From IMG/VR virus record IMGVR_UViG_3300036806_000206, positions 1 to 45,874 of that record: 45,874 nt of DNA. One strand, given 5' to 3'. The notes beneath the pieces were generated by a model that saw nothing but the letters and a program-made list of their open reading frames with translations, was not told where the DNA came from and did not search any database. This stretch comes from a virus. How positions within the stretch are numbered: the stretch's first letter is position 1; the number at the start of each line of letters is the position of its first letter. Made by a program: the position numbers and the translations under genes. Below are positions 39,226 to 45,370 of this stretch, one piece after another.

Positions 39226-39485
39226 GGACCTACCGCCTTCGCGAGCGCTGCGCGGGCTTGCCGCATGTACGAGACGGACTCCGGAAGCAACTCGTCCGTT
39301 GCGATGCACTGCATGATGTTCCGCAGCGCGGCGAGCAGATCCGGCGCGGCGGCGATCAGCGTTGCTTTTGCCTGACCACCGTCCATGTGGCCACCGACGA
39401 TACGAGCGACCGTGAAGCCCTCGCCGTCCTCCACCTCGAAGCGATAGTTGCTCTTGCCTGAGATCGCCTTCCACGGAGCACGCAT
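39222..39485 (-). CDS. Conserved small phage protein (87 aa)
   Basis: Encodes 87 aa from ATG 39485 (TAATG overlap). The N-terminal half is beta-like (WKAISGKSNYRFEVEDGEG), then IVGGHMDGGQAKATLIAAAPDLL, a segment found in many phage proteins annotated only as hypothetical. Function unknown. Confidence 0.75.
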   Translation of the reverse strand: MRAPWKAISGKSNYRFEVEDGEGFTVARIVGGHMDGGQAKATLIAAAPDLLAALRNIMQCIATDELLPESVSYMRQARAALAKAVGP

Positions 39486-39868
39486 TAGATCGTCCCTCCG
39501 CGCCTGCGATGGTCCGCGTTGGCGAACTGCATGCCGCGCTGGCACTTCTCCTCGGCGTCTCCCTCGCGCTCGTGGTGGCCGTTGCAGCGGGGGCAATAGG
39601 GCGCGGTCGCCTTCGTGGGCCAGAAATGCTCGGAGTATTCCTTCCAGACCTCGGCGCGCATCGGCTGCGGGAAGAGACGCGAGCACAGATCCGTCAGCTT
39701 CGACTGCGCGTTGTTTGCCGCCGTGCAGGCTGCGCGGGTGGCCTCGTCCCACTCCTCGGACGGAACGTTCTCCTTGTTGCGCGCCATCGCGATGCGCAGG
39801 CAGGCGACGTGGTAGCGCTCGTTCGCGATGCTGTACTCGCGCGCCGCGTCCAGCAGCTCGGCGCTCAT
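39485..39868 (-). CDS. Hypothetical protein with C-terminal zinc motif (127 aa)
   Basis: Encodes 127 aa from ATG 39868. A helical N-terminal two thirds (AREYSIANERYHVACLRIAM) and a C-terminal YCPRCNGHH with a later Cys, a possible zinc site. No family recognised. Coupled by ATGA. Confidence 0.68.
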   Translation of the reverse strand: MSAELLDAAREYSIANERYHVACLRIAMARNKENVPSEEWDEATRAACTAANNAQSKLTDLCSRLFPQPMRAEVWKEYSEHFWPTKATAPYCPRCNGHHEREGDAEEKCQRGMQFANADHRRRGGTI

Positions 39869-40164
39869 CGGGAGCCCGCCGACTTCAGCGCGCCTGCGAG
39901 CAAGCCCGCGATCTGCGCGTCAAGGTTCGCCCGTACCCGGCGCGCGTAGCAGGAAATGACGATCTCCTGCGTCGCCTCCGAGGGCAGATTCACCTTCGCT
40001 ACCGCTGCCGCCGCGGCCCAGCCGACCGCCCCCATGCCGGCAACGGAGTCGAAGCGGGCTTCCGGGAGCGTGATCCGGGCGAGATCGAAGGCGTGATCGA
40101 TCGCCTCGACAAGCTTGCTCGCCTTGGAAGCTCGAGCGGCGGTCTCGTAGGTCGAGGCGCTCAC
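39865..40164 (-). CDS. Hypothetical helical protein (99 aa)
   Basis: Encodes 99 aa from GTG 40164 (GTGA). Ala-rich helices with SKLVEAIDHAFDLARI and a hydrophobic AVGWAAAAAVAKV segment, too polar at its edges to call a membrane helix. No family recognised. Confidence 0.65.
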   Translation of the reverse strand: MSASTYETAARASKASKLVEAIDHAFDLARITLPEARFDSVAGMGAVGWAAAAAVAKVNLPSEATQEIVISCYARRVRANLDAQIAGLLAGALKSAGSR

Positions 40165-40454
40165 GAGCGCACCCCCCATTCCTGCGGCCACACCGACGAG
40201 GAAGCGCAGTCACGGCGAACGAGCATTCCCGCCCGCTCAAGCTCGTACTGCGTCGAGAAGCCGAACCCGGCGATGGTGTTGCCGGAGGCGTCGCGGAGCC
40301 GCGTCTTGAATTGCTCGCCGCCCTGGTAGGCGCGCTCGAGCTGCTTGCGGAAGTAGCCGCCCGCCCGGAGAACTTCGAGTGCGCGCTGCGCCCTCTTGCT
40401 GATCCCCGCCGCCCCGCCCGCCCGCTTCGATGCCGTGGTCTCGTTCGTCGTCAT
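40161..40454 (-). CDS. First gene of the leftward operon (97 aa), unknown function
   Basis: Encodes 97 aa from ATG 40454. Basic N terminus (TASKRAGGAAGISKRAQRA) followed by ALEVLRAGGYFRKQLERAYQ and a beta-rich part ending PQEWGVRS. In other temperate phages this place is held by N-type or other early regulators, but no RNA-binding motif is certain. A -10-like hexamer ends seven bases before the ATG with no Shine-Dalgarno sequence, so it may be a leaderless gene. Confidence 0.68.
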   Translation of the reverse strand: MTTNETTASKRAGGAAGISKRAQRALEVLRAGGYFRKQLERAYQGGEQFKTRLRDASGNTIAGFGFSTQYELERAGMLVRRDCASSSVWPQEWGVRS

Positions 40455-40461
40455 GCACTTA

Positions 40462-40490
40462 GTTGTACACGAACGTGGACCGGCGCGCAA
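40462..40490 (-). promoter_or_regulatory. Leftward early promoter (PL-like)
   Basis: On the minus strand TTGCGC (40490-40485) is followed after 17 bases by TACAAC (40467-40462). The first gene's ATG begins seven bases further on, at 40454, so transcription would start at or next to the ATG. Operator-like sites at 40466-40479 and 40499-40512 overlap or flank it. Confidence 0.45.
40466..40479. promoter_or_regulatory. Operator-like site 1 in the leftward promoter
   Basis: TACACGAACGTGGA matches the rightward site TACACGATAGTGTA in 11 of 14 positions and lies between the -35 and -10 of the leftward promoter. Confidence 0.5.
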
Positions 40491-40498
40491 GTGGCTGG

Positions 40499-40518
40499 TC
40501 AACTATCGTGTATCACGA
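40499..40518. promoter_or_regulatory. Operator-like site 2 upstream of the leftward promoter
   Basis: TCAACTATCGTGTA (40499-40512) matches the reverse complement of the rightward site (TACACTATCGTGTA) in 12 of 14 positions. It overlaps a second perfect dyad, TCGTG-TAT-CACGA (40506-40518). A further half-site TTACACG lies at 40522-40528. Confidence 0.5.
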
Positions 40519-40531
40519 GGCTTACACGACG

Positions 40532-40580
40532 GCCCTGACGCCCGGGCGGACGGGTGGGCGCTAGTCGGCTATGTCAGGGC
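40532..40580. terminator. Inverted repeat after repressor gene
   Basis: GCCCTGAC (40532-40539) and GTCAGGGC (40573-40580) are perfect inverted copies 33 bases apart, in the gap after the repressor stop. With no T run it may be a weak leftward terminator or an mRNA-end structure. Confidence 0.35.
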
Positions 40581-40643
40581 AGCGGTTCGGCCGTCGAGAG
40601 GAAACGCGCGAAGAGCGGCGGAACTGGAGGAGCTTGCCGGGTC

Positions 40644-41171
40644 CTACGTGCTCTGCGTGGGGCGGTCCGGCCTCTGCTCCGCCACCACTCCACGAGGGTT
40701 TCCCTGCAGCTCCCGCAGGCACGCGGACAGGGCCTTCTCGCGCTCCATGTCGTCCGTGATCCGATCGATCGCGCGGGCCAACAGCGCGCCTTCGTTCGTC
40801 TTGACCATGTATCCCCTCGCGAGCTTCTCGGACGGAGGGGCATACGCCTGCCCTGTTTCCAAGGCAACAGTTGCATTCTCGTAAACCGCGGCGAGCGGGC
40901 GAGGAAGTCCAGGCGGAGCGTACTTCGCCACCTTCTCCACGTTGTCCGTCCGCATGGCGCCCATGCCGTCCACCCACTTGTTCCAGATCGTCATGGAGAC
41001 CTTGAGCATTTTGAGCGCAAAGTGACGCTGGCTAAGCCGTTGGCCGGACAGGCTGTACTGGTGCAGGTAGGCGCCACGAACGAACTCCGCTTCCCGGACG
41101 AACGGGCCGCGGGGCGGTCGGTTGAGTCGAGGAGTGTTCACCTCCTCCGAGTGGAGCGCAGCAGCCAGCAA
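40644..41171 (-). CDS. Repressor-like HTH regulator
   Basis: Encodes 165-175 aa. No ATG fits: the frame allows TTG 41171 (after AGGGGG, spacing nine; 175 aa) or GTG 41141 (inside GGAGGAGGTG; 165 aa). The segment LSGQRLSQRHFALKMLKVSM, then TIWNKWVDGMGAMRTDNVEKVAKYAPPGL has the XRE-type pattern (helix, turn, recognition helix with W-x2-W-x-G, then helices). The C-terminal part is helical (LLARAIDRITDDMEREKAL). There is no LexA-type protease domain. Opposite orientation to the Cro-like gene and operators between them mark it as the prophage repressor, by inference. Confidence 0.65.
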   Translation of the reverse strand: MLAAALHSEEVNTPRLNRPPRGPFVREAEFVRGAYLHQYSLSGQRLSQRHFALKMLKVSMTIWNKWVDGMGAMRTDNVEKVAKYAPPGLPRPLAAVYENATVALETGQAYAPPSEKLARGYMVKTNEGALLARAIDRITDDMEREKALSACLRELQGNPRGVVAEQRPDRPTQST

Positions 41172-41190
41172 ACGAGCGAGCCCCCTAAAG

Positions 41191-41220
41191 TTGCCAGCAT
41201 GGTACACGATAGTGTATAGC
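41191..41220 (+). promoter_or_regulatory. Rightward early promoter (PR-like)
   Basis: TTGCCA (41191-41196) and TATAGC (41215-41220) are separated by 18 bases. The operator-like dyad at 41203-41216 lies between them. The Cro-like ATG is at 41229, eight bases after the -10, and has no Shine-Dalgarno sequence, so the message would be leaderless. Confidence 0.62.
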
Positions 41221-41229
41221 TTCTCGCAA
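41199..41229 (-). promoter_or_regulatory. Possible repressor promoter (PRM-like)
   Basis: On the minus strand TTGCGA (41229-41224) and TACCAT (41204-41199) are separated by 19 bases. This weak promoter would overlap the rightward one and the operator, as expected for a repressor that controls its own synthesis. Confidence 0.3.
41203..41216. promoter_or_regulatory. Operator-like dyad in the rightward promoter
   Basis: TACAC-GATA-GTGTA has perfect five-base symmetric arms. It lies between the divergent regulators and inside both predicted promoters. Related sequences occur at 40466 and 40499 near the leftward operon, making it the probable binding site of the repressor and/or Cro-like protein. 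Confidence 0.62.
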
Positions 41230-41453
41230 TGGCCCCGAAGGAGTGGCGAGACAGCGAGAACCTCAAGCTGGAAGACGTCGCGGCGCTCCTGAAGCGCAGC
41301 CGCATGAGCGTCTGGAATTACGAGACGGGGCGGCGCGATGCGCCCAACTCCGTCGCTCGCACCTACGAGAAGATCAGCAAGGGCAAGGTCACATCCGACG
41401 ACCTGCACGCGGTCCGTCGGGGGTGGCTTCGAACATCGAAAGCCGCTGCGTAA
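41229..41453 (+). CDS. Cro-like XRE-family regulator
   Basis: Encodes 74 aa from ATG 41229. The segment NLKLEDVAALLKRSRMSVWN, then YETGRRDAPNSVARTYEKIS is a classical XRE helix-turn-helix, followed by a short GKVTSDDLHAV end typical of small phage regulators. It is the first gene of the rightward operon and diverges from the repressor gene, the usual place of Cro. Confidence 0.82.
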   Translation: MAPKEWRDSENLKLEDVAALLKRSRMSVWNYETGRRDAPNSVARTYEKISKGKVTSDDLHAVRRGWLRTSKAAA

Positions 41454-41473
41454 GTAGCCGGAGGTATGCGCGC

Positions 41474-42082
41474 GTGAGCGACGCGACAATGACCGATCAC
41501 GCCTTGGATATGAGCGGCGTTGCGCTCGGACCTACCCCCGCGCTCCCGCATTGGCGATGGACGCGCCGCGTCCCGGCGGCGAAGGGAGACGGGGCGATCT
41601 TGTCGGTTGAAGTCTCGCTGGCGCCCGGCCGCGCGCACTACTCCTATCGCCTCCTGCGGCAATCCCTCCAGTTGGTGCAGGGCGGTCCCGTTTCGTTTGA
41701 TGACACACTGGAAGCAATCCGGCGATCTGGCGTCAACGTCGCCGAGGGCGTGTGGCTTCCCGGTGACGGCTTGCGGAAGCCTCGCCGTCCCTCGAAAAGC
41801 CCGACAGACACGACGCCCGGCGAAGTCTACTTCGCCCAGAGCGAACTCGGTGGGCCGATCAAGATCGGGTTCACGGCCAAAGGCGCGAGCCGTCGCATAA
41901 CTCGTCAGTCCCGCGGTGGCGATCTCCGGTTGCTGGTTGCGATATCGGGCACGCTCGCCGACGAATACGCGCTCCATCGGCGATTTGCGAACCTCGTGGT
42001 CAAGCGTGGCGGCGAATGGTTCTACGCCGAGCCGGAGCTATGCGATTACATCAAGCGGCTTCGTGATGCGAGGGCGGCGTGA
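41474..42082 (+). CDS. Mug113/T5orf172-type GIY-YIG-like protein with extra N-terminal domain
   Basis: Encodes 202 aa from GTG 41474 with GGAGG nine bases upstream. Residues about 105-200 repeat the fold pattern seen at 30869: VYFAQSELGGPIKIGFTAKG, then DLRLLVAISGTLADEYALHR, RFANLVVKRGGEWFYAEP. The N-terminal 100 residues form a separate domain (HYSYRLLRQSLQLVQ, then TLEAIRRSGVNVAEGVWLPG). As second gene of the rightward operon, it would be made early. Possibly a nuclease; the catalytic Tyr/Arg/Glu set of true GIY-YIG enzymes is only partly visible. Confidence 0.78.
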   Translation: MSDATMTDHALDMSGVALGPTPALPHWRWTRRVPAAKGDGAILSVEVSLAPGRAHYSYRLLRQSLQLVQGGPVSFDDTLEAIRRSGVNVAEGVWLPGDGLRKPRRPSKSPTDTTPGEVYFAQSELGGPIKIGFTAKGASRRITRQSRGGDLRLLVAISGTLADEYALHRRFANLVVKRGGEWFYAEPELCDYIKRLRDARAA

Positions 42083-42243
42083 CCCTCTTCCTGCACCGCC
42101 TCGCCGCCCTGTACCTGCGCCTGCGCCGCAAGCGTCCGCCGCTTGAGGACATGATCTCCGCGTGGAGCGGTGGGCGCTGGGACCCGCGCTGCTACCGCGC
42201 CGCTGCGAAGAAAGGCCCGCCGGCCGGGGATGGGGCGGCGTGA
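42079..42243 (+). CDS. Small basic protein (54 aa)
   Basis: Encodes 54 aa from GTG 42079 (GTGA) and overlaps the next GTG. It starts TLFLHRLAALYLRLRRKRPP, an amphipathic basic helix, then SAWSGGRWDPRCYRAAAKK. No family recognised; support comes from the coupled overlaps at both ends. Confidence 0.6.
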   Translation: MTLFLHRLAALYLRLRRKRPPLEDMISAWSGGRWDPRCYRAAAKKGPPAGDGAA

Positions 42244-42719
42244 CCGGCAACGCGCGCATCGACGGGAAGTACCGCTACAACCTCACCCGGACGTGGGACG
42301 AGGGCCTGCCGCGCGTCTGCTTCGTCATGCTCAACCCGAGCACGGCAGACGCCTCGCAGGATGATCCCACCATCCGGCGCTGCATCGGCTACGCGCAGGC
42401 GCTCGGCGCCGGGTCGCTCGAGGTGGTCAACCTCTACGCCCTGCGCGCAACCGATCCCCGGGCGCTGGCCAAGGACGCCGCGCCGATCGGGCCGGACAAC
42501 GACAAGTACATCGAGCTTGCCGCTCGCAGCGCGACCACGGTGGTCTGCGCCTGGGGCGCGCACGCGCATGCAAGGGGCCGTGGTCGGCAAGTCTTGGCGC
42601 TCCTTCGGCGGATCGGTGCGCAGCCGATGTGCCTCAAGCAAACGAAGGCCGGCTATCCGTCGCATCCGCTGTATCTGCCTGCGGCGCTGCGCCCCGTGCC
42701 GTTGCGAGGCGCGGCATGA
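42240..42719 (+). CDS. DUF1643-family protein
   Basis: Encodes 159 aa from GTG 42240. RYNLTRTWDEGLPRVCFVML, NPSTADASQDDPTIRRCIGY, LEVVNLYALRATDPRAL and HPLYLP are hallmarks of DUF1643, a family widespread in bacteria and phages with no settled function. It directly precedes a membrane ORF and a DNA methyltransferase, so a role in DNA modification or its control is possible but unproven. Confidence 0.9.
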   Translation: MTGNARIDGKYRYNLTRTWDEGLPRVCFVMLNPSTADASQDDPTIRRCIGYAQALGAGSLEVVNLYALRATDPRALAKDAAPIGPDNDKYIELAARSATTVVCAWGAHAHARGRGRQVLALLRRIGAQPMCLKQTKAGYPSHPLYLPAALRPVPLRGAA

Positions 42720-42877
42720 CCACCTGCGGCGCGCTCCTCCTCGCGATGTTCGTCGGGATCGTCCTGTCGATTCTCCTCTCCGCCAGCCGTTCCCGTCCCC
42801 CTCCGCCGATCCATCTCTCCGACTCCTGCGCCTCCGCGGCCTTCCGCGACCAGGAAGAGGCGAGGAGGAGGGCGTGA
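42716..42877 (+). CDS. Single-pass membrane protein (53 aa)
   Basis: Encodes 53 aa from ATG 42716 (ATGA). One hydrophobic helix (GALLLAMFVGIVLSILLSA) near the N terminus, followed by a Pro/Arg linker and a charged tail. Coupled to the methyltransferase by GTGA. Function unknown. Confidence 0.65.
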   Translation: MTTCGALLLAMFVGIVLSILLSASRSRPPPPIHLSDSCASAAFRDQEEARRRA

Positions 42878-44331
42878 GATTCGATCTCCGTCACGGCGAC
42901 TCGCGCGAAGTCCTGCCGTTGCTGGACGCGGCGAGCGTCGATGCGCTGGTGACGGATCCGCCTGCGGGCATCGGATTCATGGGGAAGGACTGGGACGACT
43001 ACCGGCGCAGCCACAATGCCGCCGACGTGGGCCGCGCCAACGTGTTCGGCCGCGCCTCGCGGGTGGCGCCGGAGATCGGCCGGGCGCGCGAAGGATTCAA
43101 GGCGGCGATGCAGCCGATCTTCGAGGAGTGCCTGCGCGTCTTGAAACCGGGCGCGCACGGGCTCGTCTGGGCGTTGCCCCGAACCTCGCACTGGACGGCG
43201 ACGGCGCTCGAGGATGCGGGATTCGAGATCCGCGATCGGGTGTCGTATCTCCACGGTACCGGCTTCCCGAAAAGCCTGAACGTCTCGAAGGCGCTGGACA
43301 AGGCGGCTGGCGCGGAGCGCGAAGTCCTCGGTCCGTCGTCCGGCGGCTGTCTCGGCGGACGGCTCTGCACCCACGGCGGCAATACGGTCCTCGGGAACAC
43401 CGTCCACGCGCCCACTACGGCGCCAGCGACGGCCCTTGCGCGCGAATGGGATGGCTGGGGTACCGCGCTCAAGCCCGCCTGCGAGGATTGGTGGCTGGTC
43501 CGCAAGCCGCTCTCAGGAACGGTCGCCGCGAACGTGACGCAGCATGGTGTCGGGGCGCTCAACATCGACGCCTGCCGGATCGCCGTCTCGGACGCGGACC
43601 GCGAGGCGCTGGCGAAGGCCGGGGGCTGGTCGAAGGAAGGCTACAAGTCGCCGGACGCGGTAACGGATTTCCTGCGGGGCACCATCGCGCCGGGCAAGGA
43701 CCGCGACGCGGACTACCATCCGGCGGGGCGCTGGCCCGCGAACGTCACGCTGGACGAGGAAGCGGCGGCGCTCCTCGACGCGCAGAGCGGGGACCTCGCC
43801 AGCGGCGAGATGCCGGCCGGAACGGTGCGCCGCAACGGCGCTGGCTTCACGGGACCGATGCCGACGCACACGCTGCGCGATACCTACGGCGACTCCGGTG
43901 GCGCCTCCCGATTCTTCTACGTGGCGAAGCCGGGCCGTGGCGAGCGGGACATCGGCTGCGAGGATCTGCCCGCGGTCTCCGGCGGTACGGCCACGGACCG
44001 CAACGACGGCTCGGCGGGAACGCGGAATCCACGGGCGGGCGCGGGACGGAACGGCGGCGCTCGCAACATCCATCCAACCGTCAAGTCCGTGGACCTCATG
44101 CGTTGGCTCTGCCGCCTCGTCACGCCGAAGGGCGGGCTCGTCTTGGATCCGTTCATGGGCAGCGGATCGACGGGGATCGCGTGCGCTCGCGAGGGAATGC
44201 GGTTCATTGGCATCGAGCGGGAGCGGGCCTACTTCGAGATCGCCCGCCGTCGCATCGTCGGCGACGCGCCGCTCCTGAATCGCATAGGGCAGATCCAACT
44301 CGAAGGGCCGGACAAGGACTCCGCGGCATGA
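42874..44331 (+). CDS. DNA methyltransferase (N6-adenine or N4-cytosine type)
   Basis: Encodes 485 aa from GTG 42874. The N-terminal catalytic motif IV is TDPPAGIGFMGKDWD (DPPA at residues 28-31, Ala where many have Tyr), and the AdoMet-binding motif I, LDPFMGSGSTGIACAREG, lies near the C terminus, giving the beta-class order. The long middle (GTGFPKSLNVSKALDKAAG, then WKPAC-like and NVTLDEEAAALLDAQSG) is the target recognition region seen in phage methylases of this group. It would protect phage DNA from host restriction; no cognate endonuclease is obvious. Coupled at both ends. Confidence 0.92.
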   Translation: MRFDLRHGDSREVLPLLDAASVDALVTDPPAGIGFMGKDWDDYRRSHNAADVGRANVFGRASRVAPEIGRAREGFKAAMQPIFEECLRVLKPGAHGLVWALPRTSHWTATALEDAGFEIRDRVSYLHGTGFPKSLNVSKALDKAAGAEREVLGPSSGGCLGGRLCTHGGNTVLGNTVHAPTTAPATALAREWDGWGTALKPACEDWWLVRKPLSGTVAANVTQHGVGALNIDACRIAVSDADREALAKAGGWSKEGYKSPDAVTDFLRGTIAPGKDRDADYHPAGRWPANVTLDEEAAALLDAQSGDLASGEMPAGTVRRNGAGFTGPMPTHTLRDTYGDSGGASRFFYVAKPGRGERDIGCEDLPAVSGGTATDRNDGSAGTRNPRAGAGRNGGARNIHPTVKSVDLMRWLCRLVTPKGGLVLDPFMGSGSTGIACAREGMRFIGIERERAYFEIARRRIVGDAPLLNRIGQIQLEGPDKDSAA

Positions 44332-44624
44332 GCCAGGATCACGGCGCCAATCCCCGCACGCGGGACTTCTTCGGCCGCGAAACGGAAGAGGTGCTGTGGG
44401 CGTCGCGGCAGCCGCCGGACACGACCCCGCGCTGCCGCCGGGAGCATCTCCGCGACCATGCGAAACATTGGGGCGGCTCCGTCTCCATTCCCGCGCCGCC
44501 CGGAGCCGTGGGCGCCATCCGGACCATGTTCGGAGACCGGATCGCCTTCTACGCATGCGCGGCGAATCGGGAGCTGCTCGAGATGAGGGGGATGCCCGAG
44601 TCTGAGCAGAAAGAGGTAATATGA
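44328..44624 (+). CDS. Hypothetical protein after methyltransferase (98 aa)
   Basis: Encodes 98 aa from ATG 44328 (ATGA). Contains RTRDFFGRETEEVLWASRQP, then CRREHLRDHAKHWG and IAFYACAANRELLEMRG. No family recognised. Overlaps the next start by four bases. Confidence 0.68.
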   Translation: MSQDHGANPRTRDFFGRETEEVLWASRQPPDTTPRCRREHLRDHAKHWGGSVSIPAPPGAVGAIRTMFGDRIAFYACAANRELLEMRGMPESEQKEVI

Positions 44625-45370
44625 ATCTTCCTCTTCCGATAAACGAAAAGCGCCGACCCGTGACGAGCGGATCGGCGCCACAACAATGGAGCCCAACAAT
44701 GTCCCAGGAACCTAGCACGTCGAATCCGAGCACGCCAGAGGATTGGCGCGTCGGCCTTTTCTTCCATTCGTTCTACCCGCCGGACCATCCTGTCGCGGAG
44801 AAGCGCGGCAAGCGCGGAAATCAGGGCTACGTGATCCGCGCCGTCCCGGGCGGCGCGTACGAGGTGGTGTTGTTCTCGTGGCTGACCGGAGACCAACTCG
44901 GCCACGAAGTGAAGCCGCTCGCCTACTTCGACGGCGCGTCCTGGTATCCGACGGAAGAGGCGTGGGTGCGCGAGGGCGCTCGCGGTCGCGGCGATGACGT
45001 GGACGCCTCCGTCCAGTCGTGGCGCGCGCTGAAGGAAATGGATCGGCGCTGGGACAAGGAAGAGAGACAATCTGCGGCGGCTGATTCGCCAGCGCCAAAG
45101 GCCAAGTATCCGCAGTCGCCGCGCCGCAAGCAGGCCCAGGAGACGACCCGCAAGATCCGCTTCGACGTCTTCATGCGCGACGGTTTCAAATGCCGGTACT
45201 GCGGGCGCTCGCCGCCGGCCGTCGAGCTCCACGTCGATCACGTCGTGCCGATTTCGAAGGGCGGGAGCGACGATCTGTCGAACCTCGCCGCGTCGTGCGT
45301 CGATTGCAATTTCGGGAAGCGGGACAAGCTGCTCCACGTCGTCAAGCCGGAAGAGGAGCCGACCCCCTAA
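44621..45370 (+). CDS. HNH endonuclease with N-terminal extra domain (249 aa)
   Basis: Encodes 249 aa from ATG 44621, after GAAAGAGG; ATG 44699 is an alternative. The C-terminal 75 residues hold the HNH core: RFDVFMRDGFKCRYCGR, LHVDHVVPISKGGSDDLSNL, then CVDCNFGKRDK (zinc Cys pairs around the His-Asn-His positions). The N-terminal 120 residues (GYVIRAVPGGAYEVVLFSW, then YFDGASWYPTEEAW) form a beta-rich domain of unknown type. The stop overlaps the initiator start (TAATG), tying the enzyme to replication. Could act in recombination or origin-proximal nicking; speculative. Confidence 0.85.
   Translation: MNLPLPINEKRRPVTSGSAPQQWSPTMSQEPSTSNPSTPEDWRVGLFFHSFYPPDHPVAEKRGKRGNQGYVIRAVPGGAYEVVLFSWLTGDQLGHEVKPLAYFDGASWYPTEEAWVREGARGRGDDVDASVQSWRALKEMDRRWDKEERQSAAADSPAPKAKYPQSPRRKQAQETTRKIRFDVFMRDGFKCRYCGRSPPAVELHVDHVVPISKGGSDDLSNLAASCVDCNFGKRDKLLHVVKPEEEPTP

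Noticed and set aside
43659-43665. Another GTAACGG far from the iteron cluster
   Set aside because: A single seven-base match within the methyltransferase gene, expected by chance; no neighbours.
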